Assembly: GCA_041391385.1 (NCBI GenBank)
Contig: JAWKOD010000003.1
Coordinates: 248,001 to 312,000 of the forward strand
Reading direction: 5' to 3'
DNA from: CANIGN01 sp041391385
GTDB taxonomy: Bacteria; Bdellovibrionota; UBA2428
Length of the DNA stretch: 64,000 nucleotides
The translations under genes and the position numbers were made by a program. The first letter of the stretch is position 1. Every line of letters starts with the position of its first letter. Of this stretch, positions 16,333 to 25,475 are shown in pieces. Below the pieces are notes generated by a model. It was not told the origin of the DNA. It saw only the letters and a list, made by a program, of their open reading frames with translations, and ran no database searches.

Positions 16333-18182
16333 AAGAAACAAAAAACTTTCTTTCTCTTCTTCTAGCTCTCGTTATCTTAAGCGCGAACGCAAGTGTAGAG
16401 GTTACAGCAAGCCCAGAAGAGAGTAATGGTGATCCTGTTGTTCTTAAGTTTCTTGCTACAAACGAAGAGAACATTCCTGATGTACTTAATGTTCCAAACA
16501 ATAGTTCTGATTGGAGAATCTCACCGCCATTCACCCAAAGCGCTAAAAGTTTTAGTGTGAATGGCCTCAGTATGGAGAGCCAATCTACAACGACAATAAC
16601 CTTTTTTCTCTACCCACTCCGAAAAGGCCAACTGAAGCTACCCAATATCCAGATAAAGCTAGGAGACAAGGTCTATTCTGCTCCAGAAAAAAGTGTTCGT
16701 GTAACACAAACAACTCCAAAAAAACAACCCAATCAAAGAAGGAATTCGCCGCTTCAAGCAATCCCCGGCTTTCCTCTTTTCCCACTTGAAGACGAACTCC
16801 TCAACGAAGCCCCCACTGAAAACGAATCCAAATCACTAGACGTAGCCATTATTGCTGAACCGAGCAAAGTTGAAGTCTACACTGGGGAGCTCATCACATT
16901 ACCTTTCTATATTTACACAAATGAAAATATATTTAGAAATCTAGAATTTGCATCTTTCCCTACGTTTAAAGACTTCATCAAAGAAGAACTCTACCTACCC
17001 AAAAACTGGAGAACTGAGCGCACGAAGTACAGAGGTGAGAATTACTACAAAGCTGAGATCATTCGTTTTGCGCTCTTCCCGGTTAAAGAAGGGAACTTGC
17101 TCATAGACCCTCTCAATATGCGATTTGAAATTGACGACTCTATCTTTAGCCTTCGAAAACATTTCAATGGGCAAACAAGTAACGAAGAAAGCAACTTTTT
17201 ACGCTCTTCTGGGTCTGTCCCTATTACAGTAAAACCCCTTCCACCCAAACCAGCTGCAATCACTCAATCTGAAATCGCAGTTGGGAACTACACTATCAAA
17301 CTCATAGCGCCGTCTGTCGAGCTGGTACAAAACGAGGCCTTTACCATTAAATTAAGAGTTGAAGGAAGAGGAAACATTAAAGGTATCCCTGAGCCTGAGC
17401 TCGACATCCCTTCTGGCATACAAAAAAGTAAGACGGAAACCGATTACTCTATCAATACAATGTCCGAGGGATATAAAGATTTTGACCTATTACTCGTCCC
17501 CAGAACAAGTGGGACTCTTGTAATCCCAGAAAAGAAATGGGCCTACTTTGATCCTGACAAAAAAAGCTATGAACTTTTGCCCATTCCCAGAGTCGAGCTA
17601 AACGTTCTTCCTTCAAACAAAAAGAACAAGAGCATAGGCAGTGAAAAGAAGCTTCAAAACCTAATTTTTTCTGGCAAACAACACTTTGAAAAAGAAAACA
17701 CTCCTGACGTGAGCCCATGGCTTTGGTCAATTCCAGCCCTGATCTACCTTCTATCACTCGTATTTTTTATTCAACGACGTAGACTAGAAACAGAAGAAGA
17801 ACTCATTCAAAGACAACCCTGGATCCCAATTGAAAGAAAGATACAACTTCAACATGATCTCAGTTCAAACGAAGCCCTTGGACTCGTTGAAGCTTGGATA
17901 TTTAAACGCTTCCAAGTGTTAAAGCTCGAAGAAGTTGCCTTCGATGATTTTACACAAGCTCTCAGAAAACGCGTTCCAACTTCAACTGTAGCAAAAGTAG
18001 ATAAACTCTATGAACGTTTTAGACTCATTGAATCCGCACGCTTTGGAACTAAAAGAAAAACGAATACCCTCAATATATCTTTTGATGAAATTAAAAAATT
18101 ATCCGAAGAAATTATTCAGGCCTGCTCATTATCGGATCAGTCAGCTCTAGACAAAATAAACGAGGAAGATGACGACGACTAG
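16326..18182 (+). CDS. batD: BatD-like oxygen-tolerance protein
   Basis: A 618-residue protein with a signal peptide (FLSLLLALVILSANA), repeated beta-sandwich domains in the periplasm (VEVTASPEESNGDPVVLKF and later FTIKLRVEGRGNIKGIPEPEL) and one transmembrane helix at about 465-485 (WLWSIPALIYLLSLVFFI) followed by a cytosolic tail. This matches BatD in length and order. It overlaps the restored end of batB/C by seven bases, which supports that restored frame, and it closes the operon. Confidence 0.9.
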   Translation: MVKETKNFLSLLLALVILSANASVEVTASPEESNGDPVVLKFLATNEENIPDVLNVPNNSSDWRISPPFTQSAKSFSVNGLSMESQSTTTITFFLYPLRKGQLKLPNIQIKLGDKVYSAPEKSVRVTQTTPKKQPNQRRNSPLQAIPGFPLFPLEDELLNEAPTENESKSLDVAIIAEPSKVEVYTGELITLPFYIYTNENIFRNLEFASFPTFKDFIKEELYLPKNWRTERTKYRGENYYKAEIIRFALFPVKEGNLLIDPLNMRFEIDDSIFSLRKHFNGQTSNEESNFLRSSGSVPITVKPLPPKPAAITQSEIAVGNYTIKLIAPSVELVQNEAFTIKLRVEGRGNIKGIPEPELDIPSGIQKSKTETDYSINTMSEGYKDFDLLLVPRTSGTLVIPEKKWAYFDPDKKSYELLPIPRVELNVLPSNKKNKSIGSEKKLQNLIFSGKQHFEKENTPDVSPWLWSIPALIYLLSLVFFIQRRRLETEEELIQRQPWIPIERKIQLQHDLSSNEALGLVEAWIFKRFQVLKLEEVAFDDFTQALRKRVPTSTVAKVDKLYERFRLIESARFGTKRKTNTLNISFDEIKKLSEEIIQACSLSDQSALDKINEEDDDD

Positions 18183-18217
18183 ACTCGTTAAAGGTCTCAG
18201 AAAAGTAAGCTTAACGC

Positions 18218-18622
18218 CTACTCTTCATCCGCTTTTTTAACTAAACGAAACTTGGCATCGAGTTTTGGAAGAGCAGACTTAGGAACCCAAGCACGTACTC
18301 CACTGCTTCGAACAATGACTGCAACCCACTTTTTGTTTCTTGAGAGCTTGAAAGGGGTAACAATACTTTGAGATGGGATTTGAGATAAGACCTTTCCAGT
18401 TCGATCAGGGCGACTCCTTCCCTTCACTGAAAAAAGAGTTTTGACTAAGCCACTCCCACCGCGCTCTTCTGGCTGCTCATTCGTAAAAGTAACGTTCTTA
18501 TTCCGAAGGATTCGAACACCCTTAACTTTAGGGGGCGGAGGTAAAATCTGGTCCTCAAAAGGCCTTGCTTCTACAAAATTCAAGGAAAAGAAAAGTAAAA
18601 GGAATCCAAGAACTCTCATCAA
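18218..18622 (-). CDS. Secreted SH3-like domain protein
   Basis: The 134-residue protein has a signal peptide (MMRVLGFLLLFFSLNFVEA), a proline-rich linker (ILPPPPKVKGV) and a C-terminal bacterial SH3-like domain (LFSVKGRSRPDRTGKVLSQI, KWVAVIVRSSGVRAWVP). Such domains often bind peptidoglycan or mediate envelope protein contacts. It overlaps the upstream gene by four bases and is the last gene of a five-gene minus-strand block. Confidence 0.75.
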   Translation of the reverse strand: MMRVLGFLLLFFSLNFVEARPFEDQILPPPPKVKGVRILRNKNVTFTNEQPEERGGSGLVKTLFSVKGRSRPDRTGKVLSQIPSQSIVTPFKLSRNKKWVAVIVRSSGVRAWVPKSALPKLDAKFRLVKKADEE

Positions 18623-19440
18623 AAGCTAACCCCCAACTGAAGCTCCACTGAGGCTCTAGATTGCGCAAAGAAATCGTAGGCACCCCTTAGGGTTAGATCA
18701 AAAGGACCAACAAATAAACCTGAGGCTAGTCCTAGAGAGAAATGATGTCTGTAATCACTACGCACCTTATCTATAGAATAACCCATATCGGGCCCATACA
18801 CGAAAGGTCCCCACAATGGGGCCCTCCATACATAGCGAGCAGCTGCACTAAAATCTGACGAATGAGAACTAAATGGAGAAGGCAAAGAAGCCTCTACAGA
18901 AGCCCATGCGGGATCTACAGCAGAAGCTCGACCCAAGGCATGTAACCCTAAATTATAGTCAACCCTTAATCCCATTCTCGAAGAAGCTGGCTCTGCATCA
19001 GAAGTCCATTTTTGCAAAGGTGCAATTCTTAAGAATGGGCGAAATGATTCACTCCCCTGAGCTTTTGAAAGTTCAGAAATCATTTCTTCTCTAGATTTGT
19101 TTTTTTTATCTGGTACTTCTTTTGTTAAACGAGAAATCCTACGAATCTCCTCAATGCTTGATCGAGCCGACTCGACCTCTTTATAGTCAGTTCGACTTAT
19201 AGGCATCCAACCAACAAGGCCATCCGCAGATCGTAACTTTACCCAAATACTTCTTTTAGATTTTTCTAAGTATAAAAGTACAGTTCCCTCTTCAGCCTGA
19301 GCTAACTGCTTACTCTTAATGCTCGGACGTACAAATAAAGGGGTATCCTTTTTTACCTCTAACAAATATGGGACTTCTTTTGCCGAAAGACAAAGTATAT
19401 TCAAAAAGAAAGCACACTTAATGAAAGGCCACGTCTTCAT
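18619..19440 (-). CDS. Secreted SH3-domain protein with outer-membrane-like C-terminus
   Basis: A 273-residue protein: signal peptide (FIKCAFFLNILCLSA), one SH3-like domain at about 25-85 (TPLFVRPSIKSKQLAQAEEG, DGLVGWMP), a charged helical linker, and a C-terminal half with amphipathic strands ending in VELQLGVSF. The terminal phenylalanine preceded by alternating hydrophobics is the signature of an outer-membrane beta-barrel strand. The protein could tie peptidoglycan to the outer membrane, but that is inference. Its start overlaps the phosphoesterase gene by 23 bases. Confidence 0.65.
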   Translation of the reverse strand: MKTWPFIKCAFFLNILCLSAKEVPYLLEVKKDTPLFVRPSIKSKQLAQAEEGTVLLYLEKSKRSIWVKLRSADGLVGWMPISRTDYKEVESARSSIEEIRRISRLTKEVPDKKNKSREEMISELSKAQGSESFRPFLRIAPLQKWTSDAEPASSRMGLRVDYNLGLHALGRASAVDPAWASVEASLPSPFSSHSSDFSAAARYVWRAPLWGPFVYGPDMGYSIDKVRSDYRHHFSLGLASGLFVGPFDLTLRGAYDFFAQSRASVELQLGVSF

Positions 19441-20509
19441 GCCATCGCCCCTTCCACTCTCTCAATAAAGCCCGAGTCCTTACTATTGACTCGTCTTCAC
19501 CCTTCTTAAGCTCAATAGCCGCATAATTAAATTTTGTATGCCTTCCCAAGCTACTCAACTCTAGACTCGTTACTTCAGTCCAAGTTCCCGTATTAAAGTA
19601 CTTTTTTGCTTCGTGATATTGTCGACTTTCATAAACATGAGTGTGCCCCATTACAACAGTATGAACTTCTCTATTTTTTGTTAGAATAGATTTCGCTGCA
19701 TCTTCTAATTTAGGAGCATTAAAAAGCTCCCCCATCATCTTCAGAGTAGTTACAAGATTTGAAGTTCTATAAATCGACTTTGAAAAACGTGTACCAAAAA
19801 AATAAAGAAGTACTTTTAGAAGATTCTTCAGACACCATGAGGTGTCATGCAAGAGACTCCATCGAATAAACGCCTGAACAGGCCTCACCCTATCAACAGC
19901 CATCCGTTGTAATTTAATAGGAGTTACAAAGTTAATTACAAAGTGACTCCCCCAGGGCAAATTGATAATGGGTTCTTTCAGATTCTTAGTAATAAACATT
20001 TGTTTAGGATTGAGCCTGTTAAGGTTCTCAAATTGTTGCCCATGTTCGATATGAACTCCATCATCAATGTAACTAAAATTAAAAAACTGTATATCAGCAC
20101 CAATAACCCTACACAAAAGTTCCTGACAGCGTCCCCAAATCATTTCAACGTCGTGGTTTCCAACGACATAAGTAATTTTATGATTAGGTGAGGCAGCAAA
20201 GCGCCGCAAAGCTTCGACAAAAACAGGATGTCCATCCAGCACGCTCTGCAGTTTCTCAACAGAAATTCCTTCAGTTAAAATAGGAGAAAAATACCCCCTA
20301 TAATCAACTCGGATTAAATCAAAAATATCACCGTTTAAGACAAGCTCAACTTCAGCATCTCTGTATTCAGCCTCGCTATAAAACTTTAAAAACTCATCCC
20401 ATTGCCTATCAGCAAAAAACTCTTCATGGATATTGGCTGAGCCATCACGCAAAAAAGCGCCTTTTCCGAGGTGAAAATCTGAAACTACTAGCTTAACCTT
20501 CCTAGTCAT
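19418..20509 (-). CDS. Calcineurin-like metallophosphoesterase
   Basis: 363 residues with all metallophosphoesterase motifs: SDFHLGKG, NGDIFDLI, YVVGNHDVE and VMGHTHVYE. The arrangement resembles LpxH/YbbF-like UDP-diacylglucosamine hydrolases, but the protein is about 120 residues longer and has a helical insert in the middle (KNLLKVLLYFFGTRF). The substrate is unknown. It is within a minus-strand block with a coiled-coil protein upstream and two SH3 proteins downstream, so an envelope role is plausible. Confidence 0.8.
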   Translation of the reverse strand: MTRKVKLVVSDFHLGKGAFLRDGSANIHEEFFADRQWDEFLKFYSEAEYRDAEVELVLNGDIFDLIRVDYRGYFSPILTEGISVEKLQSVLDGHPVFVEALRRFAASPNHKITYVVGNHDVEMIWGRCQELLCRVIGADIQFFNFSYIDDGVHIEHGQQFENLNRLNPKQMFITKNLKEPIINLPWGSHFVINFVTPIKLQRMAVDRVRPVQAFIRWSLLHDTSWCLKNLLKVLLYFFGTRFSKSIYRTSNLVTTLKMMGELFNAPKLEDAAKSILTKNREVHTVVMGHTHVYESRQYHEAKKYFNTGTWTEVTSLELSSLGRHTKFNYAAIELKKGEDESIVRTRALLREWKGRWHEDVAFH

Positions 20510-20517
20510 TTAATCCT

Positions 20518-22149
20518 CTAAGCTGCTTTATCTTTATCGTCTTGAAGCATTACATCTTCTTCGAGTCCAGAGAGAATACTTTGAGCCAATTTTAAAGATT
20601 GAAGTGCTCTACCGACTCGCTTTCTTCTTTCTTCACTCTTAGAAGCTTCCTCCATAAGACGCTCTTTAAATGCGTCTAAATCAAACTCAAGTCGGTCCAT
20701 TTCTCTCTTTTGGTTCAAAAGACGTTCGTCCTTTGCACTCAATAAAGCCTCAGCATCTCTCTTCTGAATTTCAAGTCGACTCGCTAGTTCACGTTCCCTA
20801 GAACGAATCTTTTGTAAATCGTTTCGCACTCTCTCTCTAAAGTCGATTAATTTTTTATCTAATTTGCCTGCTTGAAATTGTGCACTCTCTAATTGCACCG
20901 ACAATTCCTTTATTTTTTCTTCATAGCGACTTTCTATGCCTTTAAGCTGAGCTCTATTCTCATCCTTCTTATCAGCAACGGTTCGCAATTCATTATCCGT
21001 TTCTTCTAGCTTTAAAATAAGCTTTCTACGCTCTTCTTCACTTTTCTTAAGTCTTTCATCAAAATATTTAATTTGTCGTCTCAAAGCCTCAGCTGCTGCC
21101 TGCGACTCTCTAAGCTCACGTTCCTTAATACTTGAGTAACGCTTGAGCACTTCCATGTCCTCACTTGAAACACTTGGGCTCATAGCTGAAATCAGTTGAC
21201 TCACCTCAACAGAAGAAGCGAGACCTGCCTTGCTCTTATCCTCAGCATCACCAAAGCCTAGAGGAGAAGTTTGCTCTGGAGGCTTAACAGCTTGCTCAAT
21301 CGACAGCTCTTCATCTGCCTCAAGAGAAACTGGTTGTATCACCTTAGTTTTCTGCTCTGAAGCTACATTTAAGGATAAATCTACATTTTCCTCTTTATTA
21401 TCGACCTCATTTGGTAAATCCGCTGCAAGGCCCATTTCTTCGTCGAAAATATCTTCAAGCGAGTCCATTTCTTCTGAAGCTACAAGCTCAGTCTTTTCTC
21501 CTGCAGATGGTACAACAGTATCGTCTTCAGCATGAACAGCAACAACCTCCGACTCTATCTCATCAATTGCAGTAACCTGCTCTTTCTTATCAAGCTCTGG
21601 CACCTTAACTTCAATATTTGGCTCTTCTTCAACGACAGATTCTTTTTCGCTATGCTCAATCATACTGGCAAGCTGATCAGCATCGGCCATCAATAAATTA
21701 CCATCAATCAAAGACCCTTTGTTCTCTTCAATAGCACGAGATACTTCACTTGCGAGGTTCACATCAAAAATAAAGGCGTCTTCAATAACCTGAGACCCTT
21801 CCCACAAACCTGTAGTTTTTAAAAAATCTAACTCATCAGCTCCCCAAGCAATCTGCTTTGGAACTGCATTCGCATTAACAATATCTGAAAAAACATAGAC
21901 TAAGGACAACTGCCCCTCATTTAGGCTAGCCCCTAACTCAGATAAGACATTTTCTGGATTTAAGTTCTTAGCAAAAAGCATACGCTCGTACGCCGATAGC
22001 TTTTCAGCTACTTTTTTTATTTCTTCAGCATCCTTTTTAGGGTCATAAAGCGTTGTACTAATGGAGTGGCTTTTAAGGCTTTCGAGTAATGCTGTAAACC
22101 AAGCATCACCCCAAAGCTCTTCATTTCCCACGAAATAAAGAGTTTTCAT
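20518..22149 (-). CDS. Long coiled-coil protein, unknown function
   Basis: The 543-residue protein has three parts: a globular N-terminal 165 residues (MKTLYFVGNEELWGDAWF; VYVFSDIVNANAV) that could be a receiver-like alpha/beta fold without obvious active-site residues, a very acidic low-complexity region (about 165-320, rich in Glu, Val and Ser), and a C-terminal coiled-coil of about 200 residues. No transmembrane segment is seen. This architecture recalls cytoskeletal or polarity proteins of gliding or predatory bacteria, but no family is recognised. It ends 9 bases before the phosphoesterase start. Confidence 0.7.
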   Translation of the reverse strand: MKTLYFVGNEELWGDAWFTALLESLKSHSISTTLYDPKKDAEEIKKVAEKLSAYERMLFAKNLNPENVLSELGASLNEGQLSLVYVFSDIVNANAVPKQIAWGADELDFLKTTGLWEGSQVIEDAFIFDVNLASEVSRAIEENKGSLIDGNLLMADADQLASMIEHSEKESVVEEEPNIEVKVPELDKKEQVTAIDEIESEVVAVHAEDDTVVPSAGEKTELVASEEMDSLEDIFDEEMGLAADLPNEVDNKEENVDLSLNVASEQKTKVIQPVSLEADEELSIEQAVKPPEQTSPLGFGDAEDKSKAGLASSVEVSQLISAMSPSVSSEDMEVLKRYSSIKERELRESQAAAEALRRQIKYFDERLKKSEEERRKLILKLEETDNELRTVADKKDENRAQLKGIESRYEEKIKELSVQLESAQFQAGKLDKKLIDFRERVRNDLQKIRSRERELASRLEIQKRDAEALLSAKDERLLNQKREMDRLEFDLDAFKERLMEEASKSEERRKRVGRALQSLKLAQSILSGLEEDVMLQDDKDKAA

Positions 22150-22232
22150 AGAGTATTTATCGGTAAATTCTAGAAAATCCCAACCCTTAAAAGCTCAAAA
22201 AAGCTCCGTTAACTTTTTGACAGGTCCCTGAA

Positions 22233-23056
22233 CTACTTAACTAGAGGCAAAGAAAACACAAAATGAACGCCCTCTCCACTTTCGGTGTCAACAAGCCGTA
22301 GATCGCCCCCCATCTCTTGGGCAAGCGCTCGGCTCAAAAATAAGCCTAAACCAGAATTTTTAGGATTTATTGGAGCTTCTTGCTGCTCACTCATTTCAGC
22401 AGTTTCAAAAACGGCACTAATACTACCCTTCGTTGAAAAGAAGGGTTGAAAAATATACGGCCGGTGAGTTTTAGAAATGCCAGGACCATTATCCCTATAA
22501 TGAACATGAACCATTCCCTCTGTAACTTCTGTTTGTATAGTTAACTTAGGACTTTCTATTGATTGACGTTCTAAAACTTCAAAAGAATTCTTAATAAGAT
22601 TCGAAAATATTTCAATGAGTGCACTTGCATCCAAATAGACCTTAGAAAATGACTCCTCGAAATCTAGCTGAATTCCGCTCTTGGCCGCCCTGTTCATCCA
22701 TAGCTTTTTAAGCTCCTCAAAAAGATCCTTTAATTCAAAAATTGCCTTCCCCTCTTCTCGAGGCTGAACAATTCCTGAAGTGACTTCGTGATCTGCGCGC
22801 AACGTAAACAGGCGATCCGGATTACCTCAAGAGCATCTTTCATATCTTCTGGAGTTTGGCTCTCAAGCGCCCAATCCGCATGGCCGAGTGCTGCACCCAA
22901 AATATTGTTGAATTCATGCGCCACCCCCAAAGCCAGCAAGTCCATACGTACTGGATCTTGATTTGACTGCCAATTTCTAACTATTTCAAAACGAAGTCTC
23001 TCCGCAGCTAAAGCTTGACGTTTCCAATTTATGCGCTTCTTCGCTCCAACACTCAT
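22233..23056 (-). CDS. Sensor histidine kinase without input domain, frameshifted
   Basis: The N-terminal part carries the H-box LLALGVAHEFNNILGAAL (His47). The C-terminal part has N-box NLIKNSFEVL, G1 YRDNGPGIS and G2 SGLGLFLSRALAQEMGG of the HATPase domain. The two halves are in different frames that overlap at 22730-22802. Adding one G to the run 22749-22752 joins them into a 274-residue kinase with the expected linker. No membrane segment or sensory domain is present, so the signal would come from a partner. No response regulator is adjacent. The gene is divergent from ugd. Confidence 0.8.
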
Positions 23057-23131
23057 GACTCTATTGTCTAGCTAAATGAATATGAAAAAAAGTCCCTATT
23101 AAGATTTGTCACTTAAGGTTATAAATGTCTT

Positions 23132-24451
23132 ATGGATTCAGATCGTCTAATTGTTGTCGGTGCTGGTTATGTTGGACTTGTAGCAGGGACTTGTTTTGCA
23201 AGTGCTGGGTACAAAGTAGGAGTTGTTGAAAACAACGCACAAAAGCTACTCTCACTTAAAGAAGGTATTTGTCCCTTTTATGAACCCTCTCTTTCCGAAC
23301 TCATGAAAGAAGGCATTAACGCTGGAAAACTAAAGTTTTATGCAGATCAAAAATCTGCCATTCAAGAGTTGAACCCAAACTTTATTTTTTGTGCTGTAGG
23401 AACTCCAGAAAGTCCCGATGGAAGTGCAAATTTAAAATATGTAGAAGAAGCACTCAAAGAATCCCTTAGCATTGAGACTAAAGAAGATCTTTATTTTGTT
23501 CTCAAATCAACAGTTCCCGTAGGAACAGGAAAAAAGCTTCAAGAAATTGCCCAAGAAAAAACAAATGGAAAACTTTGGGTTGTAAATAACCCCGAATTTT
23601 TACGCGAAGGCACTGCAGTCTCAGACTTTATTCGTCCCGAAAGAGTTGTTTTAGGTGGCGCACCCGAAGCTGTGAACGCCGTAGCAAAGCTTTATGAAAG
23701 CTTCTTGCTCAACAACCGCCCTCTTATAAAAACAGATTCCACGAGTGCAGAGCTCGGAAAACTTGCCGCAAATCTTATGCTCGCTTCTCGTATTAGTTTA
23801 GTGAACCAAGTTGCTCGTCTCTCTTCAGCAACTGGCGGGAACATTCGCGCAATTGAGAGAATCCTACAAACTGATTCTAGAATAGGCTCAAAATATCTTT
23901 ATGCTGGACTTGGATTTGGCGGAAGCTGTTTTCCCAAAGACATCAAAAACTTTATTCACCTTTGTGGCGTCCATGGTGTTGAAAGCTCAATCGCGCAGTC
24001 CATTGACACGTTTAACGATGAACAAAAACTCTTTTTCATGAAAGACATTCAAAAAGAGTTTCCGAATCCCAAAGAAACAACCATCTCACTCCTTGGACTT
24101 GCTTTTAAGCCCGACACGGATGACATAAGAGAAAGTCCAGCTCTTTCTATCGCAGAATACCTCTACAACGCGGGATACAAAGTAAAAGTTTACGATCCTA
24201 AAGCTATGGGAAACTTTAAAGCTTGGGCTAAACATTTAAAAGATCTCTCTTATTGCTCGAATGCATCAGATTGCCTAAAGGATGCAAAAGCCGTAATCTT
24301 GGTAACTGAGTGGCAAGAATTTCAACGATTAAGTGCTGATAAATTTAAATCCCTCTTCAAAGGCTCGCACATCTACGACGGAAAAAATGTCTTAGCTGGA
24401 GAAGAGCTCAAGAAAGCCGGATTTACTTACAAGGGAATTGGACAAAGTTAA
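23132..24451 (+). CDS. ugd: UDP-glucose 6-dehydrogenase
   Basis: A 439-residue nucleotide-sugar dehydrogenase: NAD-binding GAGYVGLVAGTCFASAG, CAVGTPESPDGSANL, KSTVPVGTG, the catalytic Cys in GFGGSCFPKDI and the UDP-binding C-terminal domain (LGLAFKPDTDDIRESP). It oxidises UDP-glucose to UDP-glucuronate for surface polysaccharides. It stands alone between a histidine kinase and the serine genes, about 18 kb from the polysaccharide locus, where an AlgD-like relative is encoded. Confidence 0.9.
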   Translation: MDSDRLIVVGAGYVGLVAGTCFASAGYKVGVVENNAQKLLSLKEGICPFYEPSLSELMKEGINAGKLKFYADQKSAIQELNPNFIFCAVGTPESPDGSANLKYVEEALKESLSIETKEDLYFVLKSTVPVGTGKKLQEIAQEKTNGKLWVVNNPEFLREGTAVSDFIRPERVVLGGAPEAVNAVAKLYESFLLNNRPLIKTDSTSAELGKLAANLMLASRISLVNQVARLSSATGGNIRAIERILQTDSRIGSKYLYAGLGFGGSCFPKDIKNFIHLCGVHGVESSIAQSIDTFNDEQKLFFMKDIQKEFPNPKETTISLLGLAFKPDTDDIRESPALSIAEYLYNAGYKVKVYDPKAMGNFKAWAKHLKDLSYCSNASDCLKDAKAVILVTEWQEFQRLSADKFKSLFKGSHIYDGKNVLAGEELKKAGFTYKGIGQS

Positions 24452-24473
24452 TCTATGAATAAAGCACGCAATA

Positions 24474-25475
24474 CTAAGTGCTTAGTTTAGAAAAACTTCC
24501 AGCTGCTAGAAACTTAGGCATCAGTGCTTCGTTTTTCTCAGTAACTGCCGCTGCAATTGCAGAGAGTTTTTCAACACATTCCATACCAACTGCCGCTTGA
24601 GCTTCGCGTGTAGAAGCTGCAATATGTGGTGTTGCGATAACTCGTGGATGCTCAAGCAAAGCTTTGCTCATAGGATTGTCAAAGCTAAAGGGCTCTGTTT
24701 CATAAACATCTAAAGCCGCGGCTGCCAAATGGCCTTCTTGAAGAGCACGCAAAAGATCAGCTTCAACAATAATCCCACCACGAGCTGCATTTACAAGATA
24801 AGAACCTTTTTTCATTTTCATCATACGATCATAATTAAAAAATCCCTTTGTTTCTGAAGTCATTGGCGTATGAATTGTAATGACATCTGACTTCGACAAA
24901 AGCTCATCAGCACTCAACAACTCTGCACCTTCAGGAGTAACCTTTAGATAGGGATCAAATATTCCAACCTTCATTCCAGCAGCACTCGCAATTTTAACCA
25001 CACGAGAGCCGATATTTCCGCAGCCATAAAGCCCTAGATAAGTTCCTTGAATCTGACGCCCTAAACTAGACGCTTCTTTTTTAGCCCAAACACCAAGACG
25101 ACTTGCGGAATGGCTAAATGGAATCGCCCTCAAAAGAGAAAAAGTAAGTGCTATGGCATGCTCTGCAGTTGCTAAAAAATTACCTGTAGGTGCGTTCCAA
25201 ACATAGACCCCGCTCTTCTTTGCTGCCTCAAGATCAACGTTATCAATTCCAACTCCAGCACGAATAACACCTTTTAAGTTTGGAAGTGCCTCAAAGTCAG
25301 CTGCTTTAATCTTAGTTGCAGAACGCAAAATAATAAAATCTGCAGATTTTGCAATGGCATGAAATTCTTCTCTTGGAGTTTCTTTTCTAACCTCTAATTC
25401 AAAATAAGAATTCTTTTTTAAAGCCTCTGCAGCGATTTGGTCCATTCCATCAGTAGCAAGAACTTTAAACTTCAT
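24474..25475 (-). CDS. serA: D-3-phosphoglycerate dehydrogenase (short form)
   Basis: The 333-residue protein is a D-isomer-specific 2-hydroxyacid dehydrogenase: LRSATKI, GRAGVGIDNVDL-like segment, NAD-binding GLYGCGNIGSRV, NAARGGIIVEADLL and the catalytic HIAAST. It lacks the C-terminal ACT or ASB domains of long SerA forms, so it is probably not allosterically inhibited by serine. It shares one base with the aminotransferase gene upstream, and the pair provides the first two steps from 3-phosphoglycerate to phosphoserine. Confidence 0.88.
   Translation of the reverse strand: MKFKVLATDGMDQIAAEALKKNSYFELEVRKETPREEFHAIAKSADFIILRSATKIKAADFEALPNLKGVIRAGVGIDNVDLEAAKKSGVYVWNAPTGNFLATAEHAIALTFSLLRAIPFSHSASRLGVWAKKEASSLGRQIQGTYLGLYGCGNIGSRVVKIASAAGMKVGIFDPYLKVTPEGAELLSADELLSKSDVITIHTPMTSETKGFFNYDRMMKMKKGSYLVNAARGGIIVEADLLRALQEGHLAAAALDVYETEPFSFDNPMSKALLEHPRVIATPHIAASTREAQAAVGMECVEKLSAIAAAVTEKNEALMPKFLAAGSFSKLST

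Noticed and set aside
22730..22802. Two-gene split kinase system (separate H-box and ATPase proteins)
   Set aside because: The ATPase part has no convincing start or ribosome-binding site, and a one-base change in a G run restores a normal kinase.
24452..24490. Intrinsic terminator between ugd and serA (AAGCAC/GTGCTT arms)
   Set aside because: Six-base stem with a ten-base loop and no clear T-run; insufficient support.
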